Below are positions 8,200 to 16,930 of a stretch of 54,104 bases of DNA, piece by piece. The notes beneath the pieces are model-generated. The model was not told the origin of the DNA. It was given only the letters and a program-made list of their open reading frames with translations, and did no database searches. The stretch is from the NCBI GenBank assembly GCA_025996865.1, contig BNTV01000017.1:1-54104 (forward strand), in the 5' to 3' direction. The stretch's first letter is position 1. Each line of letters opens with the position of its first letter. A program made the translations under genes and the position numbers. Source of the stretch: Bacteroidia bacterium. Lineage in GTDB: Bacteria > Bacteroidota > Bacteroidia > Bacteroidales > Azobacteroidaceae.

Positions 8200-8763
8200 T
8201 TAATTTTGATTATTTCCGGTAATTTCCAAAAAATCGGCAAACAAATTCTTATTAAAATTAATTTGGTTTACTTCTTCAACAAACTTTTCGCCTTTTTGAG
8301 ATGCATAATAATAGAATCTGTTATGAGCGTCATTCAATTGGTAAATTATTTTTTCTATGGGTTGGTCATACGTTTTTTTATTTTTATTCCAAAGTAATAA
8401 TTCCAAAGAAACCATATTGCTTACCAAATCTTTTTTCTGTTGAATACAATATTGAGGAATCCGGTTGTTCTCGCTATAATCGGGATAATACCGACCTGCT
8501 TTATCATGCCATACATACTTGGGATTCCGATTCCACACGTACACTTCTTTTTTCAAGAAATCTCCTTTTTCGTCATAAGTATATTTCGATATCGATTTCT
8601 GTTCGTATAAACCGAAATATCCTACTACATACTTGATTCTTGAAACCATTCTGCCATTTTCCCATTTTGTATCGTAAAACGGTTCCTGCGCTTTCATTAC
8701 AAAGCCATTCAATAAAAAACTGATAACTGCAATACATGCAATTCTTAAAAAAGTTGTTTTCAT
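8200..8763 (-). CDS. Secreted protein of unknown function, DUF3836-like
   Basis: A 187-residue protein with a signal peptide (MKTTFLRIACIAVISFLLNG... ending at VMKAQ, residue 25). The mature part is rich in Tyr, Asn and Lys and has short repeated turns (KYTYDEKGDFLKKEVYVWNR) like the secreted Bacteroidales family DUF3836. That assignment is from memory of the pattern and is moderate. No catalytic motif is seen. It stands alone on the minus strand between a MITE/terminator and a divergent peptidase gene. Confidence 0.7.
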   Translation of the reverse strand: MKTTFLRIACIAVISFLLNGFVMKAQEPFYDTKWENGRMVSRIKYVVGYFGLYEQKSISKYTYDEKGDFLKKEVYVWNRNPKYVWHDKAGRYYPDYSENNRIPQYCIQQKKDLVSNMVSLELLLWNKNKKTYDQPIEKIIYQLNDAHNRFYYYASQKGEKFVEEVNQINFNKNLFADFLEITGNNQN

Positions 8764-8880
8764 ACTTATTTTAAATTAAAAAAAAAGAATTTTCAATGCA
8801 AAATTATTTCATCGACACCAAACAATGAGTTACTTAGAATTTATCAAATGTTAAGGTAATGTTATAATAACAAAATTTAG

Positions 8881-8888
8881 TATATTTG
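8881..8888 (+). promoter_or_regulatory. -7 box (TATATTTG) of the M28 peptidase gene
   Basis: TATATTTG followed by CA lies 36 bp before the ATG at 8925. It shows that the TTG at 8886, the most upstream possible start, cannot be the true one. Confidence 0.55.
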
Positions 8889-8924
8889 CAATCTGTAAAA
8901 GGAAGTAAAACAAATAATTTTTGC

Positions 8925-10487
8925 ATGAAAAAATTTATCACCATGCCGGTCGCCTTGTTTCTGTTGTGCGTGACGGCAATGCCAACAGTAGCTCAAGATA
9001 CGAAAATCACGGAAAAAATTATCGGTATCGCAGCAACGGACAACCGGACTATGCACCATTTAGATGTACTCACCAATCGTATAGGCGGGAGATTAGCCGG
9101 TTCGGATGCTTACACAAACGCTACTTATTGGGCGGCAAATCAGTTCAAAAAATGGGGACTTGAAGTGGAAATCCAGGAAGTTGGCGAATTGCCCGTAGGC
9201 TTCAACCGGGGACCCTGGTTCGGTAAAATGCTTGACGACGACGGCATGACCCTCCATTTCGCCACGCCATCCTACACCGCCGGTACCAAAGGCGTACAAA
9301 GGGGACATGTGGTACTGGAACCGAAAACCCGCGACCAGTTTGAACGCATGAAAGGAAAACTGAAAGGCGCCTGGGTGTTGGTGACCGGTCAAAATGCCGG
9401 ATGGCCGATAGATTTTTCGCCGGCGGGCGACTCCATGAGAATAGCCATTATGGAATATAACAGAACCTTGGGGCGTTACAACGATTCCATTCAGGCTATC
9501 AACAAGCAGAATCCCAATGCAAAACCCATTCCCCAAAAGAAACCGGAAGATACCCCCGCCCTATTCTACCGCGAAATGGTGGACGCCGGTATTCTGGGCA
9601 TCATCCAGTCTTCGTCAACACCCATCCGAGTTTTGTACGACAGGAAAAACCTGATGAAAATGGATTTTGATAGCAATCTGCCGACTTGTCCCGACATCAA
9701 ACTCGACGAACATCAATACGCCATTATCGAACAGAAAGTAAAGGAGCGCCGGTATTTTCAATTGGAATTTGACATCCGCAACCATTTCAAACCGGGTCCC
9801 GTAAAGTATCACAATGTACTGGGCATTATCCGCGGAAGCAAATATCCGGATGAATACGTGATGAGCGGTGGTCATTTGGATGCGTACGATGTAGCATCCG
9901 GCGCGGTGGATTGTGGCACAGGCGTTGCACCCAACCTCGAAGCGGCGCGTCTCATCATGGCTGCCGGAGGAAAACCGCAACGTACCATTATCTTTTGCCT
10001 TTGGGCTGCCGAAGAATTTGGATTGTGGGGGTCAAAATATTGGGTACAACACAACCAAGATAAATGGCCTAAAATATCCAACTATTTCAACCGCGACGGC
10101 GGACCAACCGTTGCCAATGCTCTAACAGTGACACCTGCCATGCACGAGGCCTTCAAGGAAGCGACCGAAAAACTGAACGACATCAATCCCGATTTTCCGT
10201 TTACGCTCAAAATCCGCAAAGGCGAACCGCCCGCAAAACCGATATCAGCCGGAAGTTCCGACCACGCCTATTTTGTCATGAACGGAATACCGGCCATCAG
10301 CTTTGAAACCAACGACCCCAAAGGATACGATTTCAATTACCAGGAAATATGGCATACCGAAAGGGACAGTTACAACATGAGTATCCCCGAATACATGGAA
10401 CATTCGGCGGTCGTAACGGCTGTCGTTGTTTACAACCTGGCGATGCAGAAGAAAATACTTTCGAGGGAGGGGATGTATAAGGAATGA
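8925..10487 (+). CDS. Secreted M28-family zinc metallopeptidase
   Basis: A 520-residue exported protein; the start at ATG 8925 gives a clean signal peptide (MKKFITMPVALFLLCVTAMP, cut after TVAQ). It has a PA-like insert region (about 120-270) and the M28 catalytic core with two-zinc ligands: His317 (GGHLDAYD), Asp329 (GAVDCGTG), the catalytic/zinc Glu pair at 363-364 (AAEEFGLWGS), the Asp in NRDGGPT and the His in SSDHAYF. M28 enzymes are amino- or carboxypeptidases of the periplasm or surface. It has no T9SS tail or lipobox, so the periplasm is the likely place. It is probably monocistronic. Confidence 0.93.
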   Translation: MKKFITMPVALFLLCVTAMPTVAQDTKITEKIIGIAATDNRTMHHLDVLTNRIGGRLAGSDAYTNATYWAANQFKKWGLEVEIQEVGELPVGFNRGPWFGKMLDDDGMTLHFATPSYTAGTKGVQRGHVVLEPKTRDQFERMKGKLKGAWVLVTGQNAGWPIDFSPAGDSMRIAIMEYNRTLGRYNDSIQAINKQNPNAKPIPQKKPEDTPALFYREMVDAGILGIIQSSSTPIRVLYDRKNLMKMDFDSNLPTCPDIKLDEHQYAIIEQKVKERRYFQLEFDIRNHFKPGPVKYHNVLGIIRGSKYPDEYVMSGGHLDAYDVASGAVDCGTGVAPNLEAARLIMAAGGKPQRTIIFCLWAAEEFGLWGSKYWVQHNQDKWPKISNYFNRDGGPTVANALTVTPAMHEAFKEATEKLNDINPDFPFTLKIRKGEPPAKPISAGSSDHAYFVMNGIPAISFETNDPKGYDFNYQEIWHTERDSYNMSIPEYMEHSAVVTAVVVYNLAMQKKILSREGMYKE

Positions 10488-10551
10488 GCTTTTCACGCTT
10501 TCGCCCAAGGATTACCGCGATTCGGCGAATAAATAACCACGCCGTTTCCCC

Positions 10552-10579
10552 GTAGAGACGCGATGCATCGCGTCTCTAC
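10552..10579. repeat. 28-bp palindromic repeat GTAGAGACG-N10-CGTCTCTAC, copy 1
   Basis: A perfect 28-bp palindrome lies between the M28 peptidase and a T9SS-tail remnant. The same 9-bp arms with a different 10-bp centre occur at 20517-20544, inside nifN. Similar palindromes are known to be scattered through some bacterial genomes (recalled, not searched). Confidence 0.75.
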
Positions 10580-10595
10580 CAATCATTGCCCGTAG

Positions 10596-10799
10596 GCCAA
10601 AGCCCTGAAAGCATACGTACAAAACGGTACGATGCACGTCGGTGGCCTGACCGCAGGCAAGCAGTGGTCGGTATATAACATTTCGGGTGCATTGGTGTAT
10701 CAAGGTATCGCAAGCGGCGATGAGGCGGATGTGCCCCTGTCTGTTCGAGGCGTGTATATTGTTAAGTCAGGCAGTAAAACGATTAAAGTCGTGTACTGA
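10596..10799 (+). pseudogene. Orphan T9SS C-terminal sorting domain (remnant of a surface protein)
   Basis: A 67-codon frame without a start, preceded in frame by TAG at 10593. It reads AKALKAYVQNGTMHVGGL, then QWSVYNISGALVYQG and GVYIVKSGSKTIKVVY, the type A sorting signal that sends proteins through the type IX secretion system. The rest of the cargo protein is gone. The palindromic repeat at 10552 lies 16 bp upstream and may mark the break. Confidence 0.7.
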
Positions 10800-10827
10800 C
10801 AATAACGACAGCTAAAACATAATTTTT

Positions 10828-10872
10828 AAGCAAGGAGATTATCCCGCAAATACCGGGGTAATCTCCTTGCTT
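10828..10872. terminator. Long hairpin between the T9SS remnant and the OmpA gene
   Basis: AAGCAAGGAGATTAT-CCC pairs with GGGGTAATCTCCTTGCTT around a short loop. It lies 45 bp past the stop of the minus-strand OmpA gene and could end transcription from both sides, although neither side has a strong T-run. Confidence 0.5.
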
Positions 10873-10917
10873 AATAAATATTGGAGGTTATTTCGCGTAA
10901 TCCGCGTTCAGAAGTTC

Positions 10918-11598
10918 TTACTTCAAATTTCCACTTTCCGCATCCTGAATCATCTTTTGATTCGGCACAATGTAGATTTCCACGCGACGGTTCTGTTGTC
11001 TTCCTGCTGTGGTTGCATTATCTGCTACCGGTTGAGCGGAACCCATACCTTCAATTGTCATACGTCCTGTCACGATTCCTTGTCCTGCCAAGAAATTTTG
11101 AACCGAACCGGCTCTTTCTTTCGAAAGCGGAATATTGATTTTATCGCCGCCGGTACTATCGGTATGACCATAAATGTGTACATCCGTATCCGGATTGGAT
11201 TTCAATGAATTAGCAAATAGAGTCAAAGAATTTTTGGATGCCTGATTCAATGTACTCGAATTTGTTGCAAACAAAATACCCGAATCGAAGGTTACTTTAA
11301 TAGCTTGACCATCATTAACCGATTCTACTTGCGCATCTTTGATTTGTTCCAATTCTTTTTTCTGTTTGTCCATCTTGTTGCCGATCAAAGCGCCTGCCGC
11401 ACCTCCGACAATCGCTCCGATACCTGCGCCCCAAGCGGCACCTTTACCACCGCCGAGAAGTGCGCCGACACCGGCGCCTACCGCCGCTCCGCCGCCACCG
11501 CCGATGGCTGATCCTTTCGCTGTGTTACTTGCATTACATCCACCTAAAATAATAGCAATGCTAATCAATACACTTACAAATAAATTAATCTTTTTCAT
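10918..11598 (-). CDS. OmpA-family outer-membrane lipoprotein with glycine-zipper segment
   Basis: A 226-residue protein with a lipoprotein signal (LGGC, Cys21). Residues about 30-75 are a Gly/Ala-rich zipper (GGGGGAAVGAGVGALLGG) that can insert in or associate with membrane. Residues about 95-215 are an OmpA-like peptidoglycan-binding domain with HIYGHTDSTGG, LSKERAGSV and the Asn-Arg-Arg in GRQQNRRVEI. It probably ties the outer membrane to the cell wall. It is the last gene of a minus-strand run from nusB, but has its own 40-bp upstream gap. Confidence 0.9.
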   Translation of the reverse strand: MKKINLFVSVLISIAIILGGCNASNTAKGSAIGGGGGAAVGAGVGALLGGGKGAAWGAGIGAIVGGAAGALIGNKMDKQKKELEQIKDAQVESVNDGQAIKVTFDSGILFATNSSTLNQASKNSLTLFANSLKSNPDTDVHIYGHTDSTGGDKINIPLSKERAGSVQNFLAGQGIVTGRMTIEGMGSAQPVADNATTAGRQQNRRVEIYIVPNQKMIQDAESGNLK

Positions 11599-11639
11599 TC
11601 CTTTTAGTTAAAAATTAAACGTTAATACTCATTATAATT

Positions 11640-11957
11640 TCACTCGTCCATATCGCCGTAAATCGATTCAAAATAAGCTTCTTCTCCGCGTAATATAAAC
11701 AAGATGTCTTCTCGGGTAAAGTTTCCTACTTCATCTTTTTCTGCTTCCTTGACAATGTATTCAATCAGTTTACGTTCTTCCGCTTCATCATCTGTCTCAA
11801 AAAAATCGCTCTGTTCATAAAAGTCTTCACTGACATCCAAAATATAATAAATGTCATCGTCGCTGACCTTTTCTTTCAACTCCAAGGGCAGGTAGTTTCT
11901 GATAAAAGCGACGGCGTCGCTGTCATCATATTTGTCCATAAAATTTTCTTCACTCAT
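11640..11957 (-). CDS. Acidic 105-residue protein of unknown function
   Basis: A small cytoplasmic protein, very rich in Asp and Glu (MSEENFMDKYDDSDAVAFIR; YYILDVSEDFYEQ), with no signal peptide, membrane segment or known motif that I recognise. It starts 2 bp after the DUF5606 gene stop, so the two are translationally coupled. Similar small acidic proteins follow DUF5606 in other Bacteroidales as far as I recall. Function unknown. Confidence 0.75.
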   Translation of the reverse strand: MSEENFMDKYDDSDAVAFIRNYLPLELKEKVSDDDIYYILDVSEDFYEQSDFFETDDEAEERKLIEYIVKEAEKDEVGNFTREDILFILRGEEAYFESIYGDMDE

Positions 11958-11959
11958 AT

Positions 11960-12409
11960 CTATTCTTCTTTTTTGGTTTCTTGTTCTTCATTTTTTTCAC
12001 TCTCCTGTTCACTTTCTTCCTTCTTTTCAAAATCCGCATTTCCGGTGTTTACCAACAGGTTATACCAATTCATGATTTTTTTAATATCGGAAGGATACAC
12101 TTTGTCACGGTCGAAATTGGGAAGAATTTCCGCAAAATAATTTCGCAGTTCGTCCGGTTGAATGGCAGGGTTGAAATCTATCGGCTTACCGCTTTCTTTC
12201 TCTTTAATCTTGTTAAGAATCTGAGACAAAGGAACTTCTTCCTCGTCTGTATAAATACGGATGTCTCCCAACGATACCACTTTATCTTTCGGATAAACAG
12301 GAATTCGCTTCCGGTCGATTAGTGATTCTGCGATAAGCATGTTTTTCCCTTGGGAAACCATTTTGAATAATCCGCTTTTCCCGGAAACGGATAGAATTTT
12401 CTTCATCAT
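11960..12409 (-). CDS. DUF5606-family conserved protein
   Basis: A 149-residue cytoplasmic protein beginning MMKKILSVSGKSGLFKMVSQ, the recognisable start of the Bacteroidota DUF5606 family. The body (residues 1-115) is followed by a Glu/Lys-rich tail (EKKEESEQESEKNEEQETKK) that is likely disordered. The family function is unknown; the conserved linkage to coaE, yajC and nusB suggests a housekeeping role. It is followed within 2 bp by the acidic 105-residue protein. Confidence 0.85.
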   Translation of the reverse strand: MMKKILSVSGKSGLFKMVSQGKNMLIAESLIDRKRIPVYPKDKVVSLGDIRIYTDEEEVPLSQILNKIKEKESGKPIDFNPAIQPDELRNYFAEILPNFDRDKVYPSDIKKIMNWYNLLVNTGNADFEKKEESEQESEKNEEQETKKEE

Positions 12410-12446
12410 AAATCTCTAATTAAATTTTTTTACACTGCAAAATTAA

Positions 12447-13037
12447 TTAAATTTTTTGCATGTTCAATACATTCAACAAATTTTCCACTTGCGGAATTAA
12501 AGCGCTTGCTTCATCATTCAAAATAACGTAATCCGACAAGCGGTTTCTGGCTTCTTCCGGAATCTGACTGTTGATTCTTGCTTGAACTGTTTCGCGCGAA
12601 ACCCGGTCCCTTTTTTCAACCCGCCGGATACGTATTTCCGAAGGAGCTGAAACATTGACGGTTACGTCAACAGTCTTATTGAAACCCGAATCAAACAAAA
12701 TCGCCGATTCAATGACAGCAAAAGACGACTGCGTTTGCCGCTCCGCCCACTGCCGGAAATCATTTAACACAGCCGGATGAATCACCGAATTGGCATACCG
12801 CAAATTTTCTTTATTCCCGAAAATCAATGAAGCAAACATCGCTTTATCGAGTTCGCCGTTCTTGTATAATTGCGAACCGAATGCAGCAATCAATTGCTCC
12901 CGGATGAGCGGCGAAGTATTTACTAATTTTTTCGATTCGGTATCCGCCACATAAACAGGAACTCCCATAATTTCCAGCAAGCGGGAAACGGTTGATTTTC
13001 CACTACCTATTCCTCCGGTAAGTCCGATGATTTTCAT
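12447..13037 (-). CDS. coaE: Dephospho-CoA kinase
   Basis: A 196-residue protein with the P-loop GLTGGIGSGKST (residues 5-16) and the CoA-kinase segments VYVADTESKKL and IESAILFDSGF. It phosphorylates the 3'-OH of dephospho-CoA with ATP, the last step of coenzyme A synthesis, in the cytoplasm. Length is normal. It follows yajC by 21 bp in the nusB-yajC-coaE-DUF5606 order that is common in Bacteroidales. Confidence 0.95.
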   Translation of the reverse strand: MKIIGLTGGIGSGKSTVSRLLEIMGVPVYVADTESKKLVNTSPLIREQLIAAFGSQLYKNGELDKAMFASLIFGNKENLRYANSVIHPAVLNDFRQWAERQTQSSFAVIESAILFDSGFNKTVDVTVNVSAPSEIRIRRVEKRDRVSRETVQARINSQIPEEARNRLSDYVILNDEASALIPQVENLLNVLNMQKI

Positions 13038-13058
13038 TAGTTCCTACCGGAAGTTGTT

Positions 13059-13385
13059 TTATTTGCTTGCCTGGGCATCGCTACCCAAAACAAAAACCGA
13101 CGCTTTATCCACTTTGATCCGAACGTTATCAGCTATTTCGATGAGAAAATCGGAATCGTTGATTTCCTTGATTTTCCCATGGATTCCGCCGGCGGCAACG
13201 ACTTTATCGCCAACTTTCATATTTTCACGCATTTTCTGAATTTCTTTCTGCCGTTTTTGTTGGGGACGAATCATCATAAAATACATGATGGCAAAAACCG
13301 CAACCAACATAATGAGCATAGACCAGTTACCGCCACCGCCTTGCGGGGCTGCCTGTAATAAAATGTACGATAAACTTGAAATCAT
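13059..13385 (-). CDS. yajC: Preprotein translocase accessory subunit YajC
   Basis: A 108-residue protein with one membrane helix (about residues 20-40, MLIMLVAVFAIMYFMMIRP) followed by the YajC signature QQKRQKEIQKMRENMKVGDKV and a small SH3-like cytoplasmic part. YajC associates with SecDF at the SecYEG translocon. It lies between nusB (24 bp upstream) and coaE. Confidence 0.93.
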   Translation of the reverse strand: MISSLSYILLQAAPQGGGGNWSMLIMLVAVFAIMYFMMIRPQQKRQKEIQKMRENMKVGDKVVAAGGIHGKIKEINDSDFLIEIADNVRIKVDKASVFVLGSDAQASK

Positions 13386-13409
13386 AATTGTATAAATAAT
13401 TATTTAGGT

Positions 13410-14339
13410 TCATTCATTTTTAAATAATTTTCCTTCGCTTTTTAATTCCTTGACAATCGAATCGAGAATTCCGTTGATAAAATTCGGACTTTTCGGTGTG
13501 CTGTAATACCTCGATAAATCAATGTATTCGTTCAAAGTAACGCTAATCGGAATACTCGGAAAATTCAACAATTCGCTCAGTGCAATTTGCATGATGTACA
13601 AATCTATCTGTGCAATCCGGTCGAGTTCCCAATTATTGATTTGCCGGTTGATTCGCTCGTTACTTTCTTTCTCTTCCATGAGTGTCTGATGCAACAGCTT
13701 GACGGCAAATTCCTTATCTTCCTCGTCTTTGAACATCGGCAACAATTCCTGTTTCGCGCCTGTTTCGCGCGTAAACCGCTTAATCGTTTTGAGAACAAAA
13801 GTACCGACTACATCCAAATCGTCTTCCCAGTAAATACTCTTGTCTTCCAGGACTTCGCCCAACTCTTCGTCTTCCATGATGGTATGCTTGAAAACCTTTC
13901 TCCAGAACTCTTTGTCCGATCCATACGAATCTTCCGACGCCAAATATTCCTTATAATAATCCGACTGAATGATTTTTTTCAGGAGATTGCGCACAAATAA
14001 TGAATTATCGTCGTTCCACAAAGTACCTCTTCGCATGGAAAAAGCCGTTAGTTTGCCATTGACTCTCAATTGTTCGGCAAAACGGTTATCGGCCAATCGC
14101 CTGTTCGGATTCAATTCATCTTCGGTTGCAAGCAGCTTGTTCTTGTTTTTATCCAATCGCTTTTGTTCGGCGTCTGTCAAAAGGACGATGAGCAATAGAA
14201 GATAATGATACAAATCGTATGTCTTCTCCAAACTGAATAACAACTCATTTTCTGCACTCACCAAATCACGGGAATTTTTCTGATAGTATGCATACACTAC
14301 CTGAAGCACTTTGATGCGAATAATAATACGATTAATCAT
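13410..14339 (-). CDS. nusB: Transcription antitermination factor NusB, long Bacteroidota form
   Basis: A 309-residue protein; the NusB core is the C-terminal part (INNWELDRIAQIDLYIMQIA, then ISVTLNEYIDLSRYYSTPKSPNFINGILD). E. coli NusB has about 140 residues; the long N-terminal helical extension is usual in Bacteroidota. NusB with NusE binds boxA RNA and supports rRNA transcription antitermination. It is the first gene of the block, with a TACCTTTG promoter 27 bp upstream. Confidence 0.92.
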   Translation of the reverse strand: MINRIIIRIKVLQVVYAYYQKNSRDLVSAENELLFSLEKTYDLYHYLLLLIVLLTDAEQKRLDKNKNKLLATEDELNPNRRLADNRFAEQLRVNGKLTAFSMRRGTLWNDDNSLFVRNLLKKIIQSDYYKEYLASEDSYGSDKEFWRKVFKHTIMEDEELGEVLEDKSIYWEDDLDVVGTFVLKTIKRFTRETGAKQELLPMFKDEEDKEFAVKLLHQTLMEEKESNERINRQINNWELDRIAQIDLYIMQIALSELLNFPSIPISVTLNEYIDLSRYYSTPKSPNFINGILDSIVKELKSEGKLFKNE

Positions 14340-14365
14340 TGTTTTAACAGAACTCTATTTGTGCG

Positions 14366-14373
14366 CAAAGGTA
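14366..14373 (-). promoter_or_regulatory. -7 box (TACCTTTG) of the nusB-yajC-coaE operon
   Basis: The minus strand reads TACTACCTTTGCGCACAAA; TACCTTTG matches TAnnTTTG and lies 27 bp before the nusB ATG. Confidence 0.6.
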
Positions 14374-14438
14374 GTAATTTTTTAATTAACGTAAGCTCAA
14401 TTTTACATTTTCTTATTATTATGTTGAATTTATATCCG

Positions 14439-14867
14439 CTAATCGTCCATTACCCGAAAGTGCAACCTCATTCTGATATCTATTACAAACGCTTCTACTC
14501 TAAACCCTGCATCTTTGAAAATTTTTGCAGTTGAAAGTGGAACATCCTTATTTCTCATCGTTCCCTCAACAATAATATTGAATTTATTCTTTTGAGCTTC
14601 TTGTATCAACTTTTCAGTAAAAACATTGAAAAATATTTGTGCCTTTTCTGAAAAAGACAAAGTGTCTTTAACTAAAGATTTGTATTGTGGATGGTGCATA
14701 CGGAACAGGTCGCCGTTTACAATTAAAAAGTTTACACCAGGATGGGTTTCTTGTGCTCTAAAAGTCAACTGACTTTTACCGGCTGCCGGTTGTCCGCCTA
14801 AAATAATGGCAAAAAAAACTTGAAATTTATCACAAAAACAAACCTCATAACACCGAATAAGATACAA
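14439..14867 (-). pseudogene. Truncated zeta-toxin-like kinase
   Basis: The frame contains the zeta-toxin P-loop (LGGQPAAGKSQL), the catalytic region (FLIVNGDLFRMHHP) and EGTMRNKDVPLSTAKIFKDAG, so the family is clear: UDP-GlcNAc kinases of type II toxin-antitoxin systems. It is damaged at both ends. The N-terminus (MYLIRCYEVCFCDKFQ) does not look like the normal start, and after FVIDIR the sequence turns to an unrelated MRLHFRVMDD and stops, while intact zeta domains continue much further. No antitoxin gene is adjacent. A 58-bp piece of the same gene is repeated at 15766-15823. Confidence 0.75.
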
Positions 14868-15104
14868 TCAGTAAAGTTTAGATGAGTTCTTTTAATGACT
14901 TGCGATTTGTATTATAATAAACTAAAAAATAAACCGTTATTATTATAAGTTTAAGTATTAGGGTTTATATTCAAAAATTGAATAAAAGTGTTCCTTTCCA
15001 TATATTTGTGGAATCATTTCGCAATTTGTAATCTACAGAAGCGGATTTTGCAGCTTTCAAAGACTTAACTGTTAATAAAAATATAACATTTACTTTTACT
15101 TATT

Positions 15105-15533
15105 ATGTTTAATAAAAAATCTATCGTATTAGTAATTATAGTTCATTTGTTTTTAGTAAACTCATGTTCTGACGATGATGAAGAAAAAATTCATCTTGAA
15201 GTTGCCGATATTCATTTGAAAGACATTGGAAGAATATCTGCTAAATTTGAATTTGATATAACGTCAATCTGTGATAGCGTAAAAAAATGTACAATGCGAA
15301 CACATGCAATTAAGAAAAATGATAGCATAAAGTCTATAGAAGCATCCATTCAAGGTAATAATTTGAATATAGATGTTATATCATATCCCTTTGATTTCGA
15401 TTGTGCTGATGATAGCTGTTTTACCGTACATGATATAAGTTTTAATTTAGTCGGTATAAATAAAGGCTCTTATAATGTTTGCGCAAGGATTAATTATAGT
15501 GAAACAAATACATTTTATTATAATATTAAATAA
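15105..15533 (+). CDS. Small lipoprotein of unknown function
   Basis: A 142-residue protein with a lipoprotein signal peptide (VNSC, Cys21) followed by an acidic linker SDDDEEK, the pattern of a Bacteroidota outer-membrane or surface lipoprotein. Four later cysteines (CDSVKKC; CADDSC) may form two disulfides. The mature part looks beta-rich. I do not recognise the family. It lies alone on the plus strand between two pieces of a zeta-toxin gene, in AT-rich DNA unlike the housekeeping block, so it may be acquired. Confidence 0.6.
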   Translation: MFNKKSIVLVIIVHLFLVNSCSDDDEEKIHLEVADIHLKDIGRISAKFEFDITSICDSVKKCTMRTHAIKKNDSIKSIEASIQGNNLNIDVISYPFDFDCADDSCFTVHDISFNLVGINKGSYNVCARINYSETNTFYYNIK

Positions 15534-15884
15534 ATATAACATAGAGTTTTGTAAAATGAAGAATCAGACCGTATGCTTACATTACAGACGGCAAATATCA
15601 CGACAGTAATGTGAAAGAAGCGATTGCAATTTAAAAAGCGCCGGCGTGAATCCGGATTTAAATTTGCAATCAAAATTTCAATAAAATATTTTTTTATTTT
15701 TTGAACTGTTGGGATGCTCTTACCTGTAAGCTTTGCAGAAATTTCAGAAAACAATGCCGGAGCTGCTATTACAAACGCTTCTACTCTAAACCCTGCATCT
15801 TTGAAAATTTTTGCAGTTGAAAGCAGGAATCCGTTTAATCAGCGTACCCCCATTCCCCCAACTTTATAATTTCCCCTCGTCTCC
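15534..15884. other. Intergenic stretch with gene debris
   Basis: No intact gene is seen. At about 15655-15754 the minus strand encodes a short stretch containing FSEISAKLTGKSIPTVQKI that looks like a fragment of an unidentified protein. It abuts the 58-bp zeta-toxin repeat. The rest up to the FecCD permease stop holds nothing recognisable. Confidence 0.4.
15766..15823. repeat. 58-bp duplicate of a zeta-toxin gene segment
   Basis: The 58 bp from CTATTACAAACG to AGTTGAAAG are identical to 14480-14537, in the same orientation. The segment encodes the part around KIFKDAGFRVEAFVI in the zeta remnant. This is a second scrap of the same or a related toxin gene. Confidence 0.85.
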
Positions 15885-16895
15885 TCACCAAACCTTCTTC
15901 CCCGAAACCTTCAATAAGAACAAAAACAACGGCGCCCCAATCAAAGAAGTAATGATGCCCAAAGGGATTTCCAAGGTCGTAATCGAGCGGGCTAAATCAT
16001 CTATTATCAGCATAAAACCGGCACCTAACAAGAACGAGGCGGGCAATAAGATGCGATGATTGGCTCCTACTATAAAACGGGCGATATGCGGAATAATCAG
16101 TCCTACCCAACCTATCAAACCTGTGATGCAGACAATGGATGCCGTTATCAAAGAGGCGCAGACGACTATTGTCATGCGCAATTGATTGGTGTTTACTCCC
16201 ATGGAAGCGGCTTCGCCATCGCCAAATGACAGCACATTCAATTTCCATGAAGTCAATAATAAAGGTATCAACGCAATGGATACAACAGGGGCTACTACGG
16301 CTAATTCACTCAGTGATACTTGCGCCAAGCTTCCCATCAACCAAAAAGTAATGTCGGGCAATTTGGATTCGCTGTCGGCAATGTATTTCATCAAAGAGAG
16401 GAGTGCGCTAAACAACGACCCGACTACCATTCCCGATAAGACCAACATCAATATCTTGTCGTGATTTTTACCTACTAAACGGCTGACAAACAATGTGAAC
16501 AATACCGCTCCTACTCCTGCAACAAACGCCATCGCTTGGATACCCAATATGCCGAGCGACAGTATGATTGCCAAGGCGGCGCCGAAACCGGCGCCCGAAC
16601 TGACGCCCAATAAGTCGGGACTGACCATCGGATTGCGGAACAATCCTTGATAAGCGGCTCCCGAAATAGCCAAGCCCCCGCCCGCCAATATCGCACCGAT
16701 GATACGGGGCATCCTGACTTGATGAATCAGTATCGGAATATTCTCGTCGGTATAATTTCCTCTAAATAAATAGTTGAATATATCGCCTGCGGAAATCGGG
16801 TATCTTCCCAAAGAAAAAGACACCAAAGTGATTATCATCAGTATAACCAATAAGGCAATAAGCCACAGTGTATCAGTTGTGTATCGTTTCATCAA
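15885..16895 (-). CDS. FecCD/BtuC-type ABC transporter permease, last gene of the nif operon
   Basis: A 336-residue inner-membrane protein with about ten hydrophobic segments and FecCD signatures (VRMPRIIGAILAGGGLAISG, FRNPMVSPDLLGVSSGAGFG, GLIGWVGLIIPHIAR). This family moves iron chelates, haem, cobalamin and, in the MolBC type, molybdate. It is 35 bp after a ModE-like regulator at the end of the nif operon, so import of nitrogenase metal is the most likely job. The matching binding protein (29226-30257) and TonB receptor are in the neighbouring co-regulated operon. No ATPase gene is in the window, so the ATP-binding subunit must be encoded elsewhere. Substrate is inferred. Confidence 0.88.
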   Translation of the reverse strand: MMKRYTTDTLWLIALLVILMIITLVSFSLGRYPISAGDIFNYLFRGNYTDENIPILIHQVRMPRIIGAILAGGGLAISGAAYQGLFRNPMVSPDLLGVSSGAGFGAALAIILSLGILGIQAMAFVAGVGAVLFTLFVSRLVGKNHDKILMLVLSGMVVGSLFSALLSLMKYIADSESKLPDITFWLMGSLAQVSLSELAVVAPVVSIALIPLLLTSWKLNVLSFGDGEAASMGVNTNQLRMTIVVCASLITASIVCITGLIGWVGLIIPHIARFIVGANHRILLPASFLLGAGFMLIIDDLARSITTLEIPLGIITSLIGAPLFLFLLKVSGKKVW

Positions 16896-16930
16896 TATCT
16901 AATTAAATGAATAACGCTTCGTAAAAAAAA

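Noticed and set aside
8886..8924. TTG start for the M28 peptidase
   Set aside because: It lies within the -7 promoter box; ATG 8925 gives a proper signal peptide.
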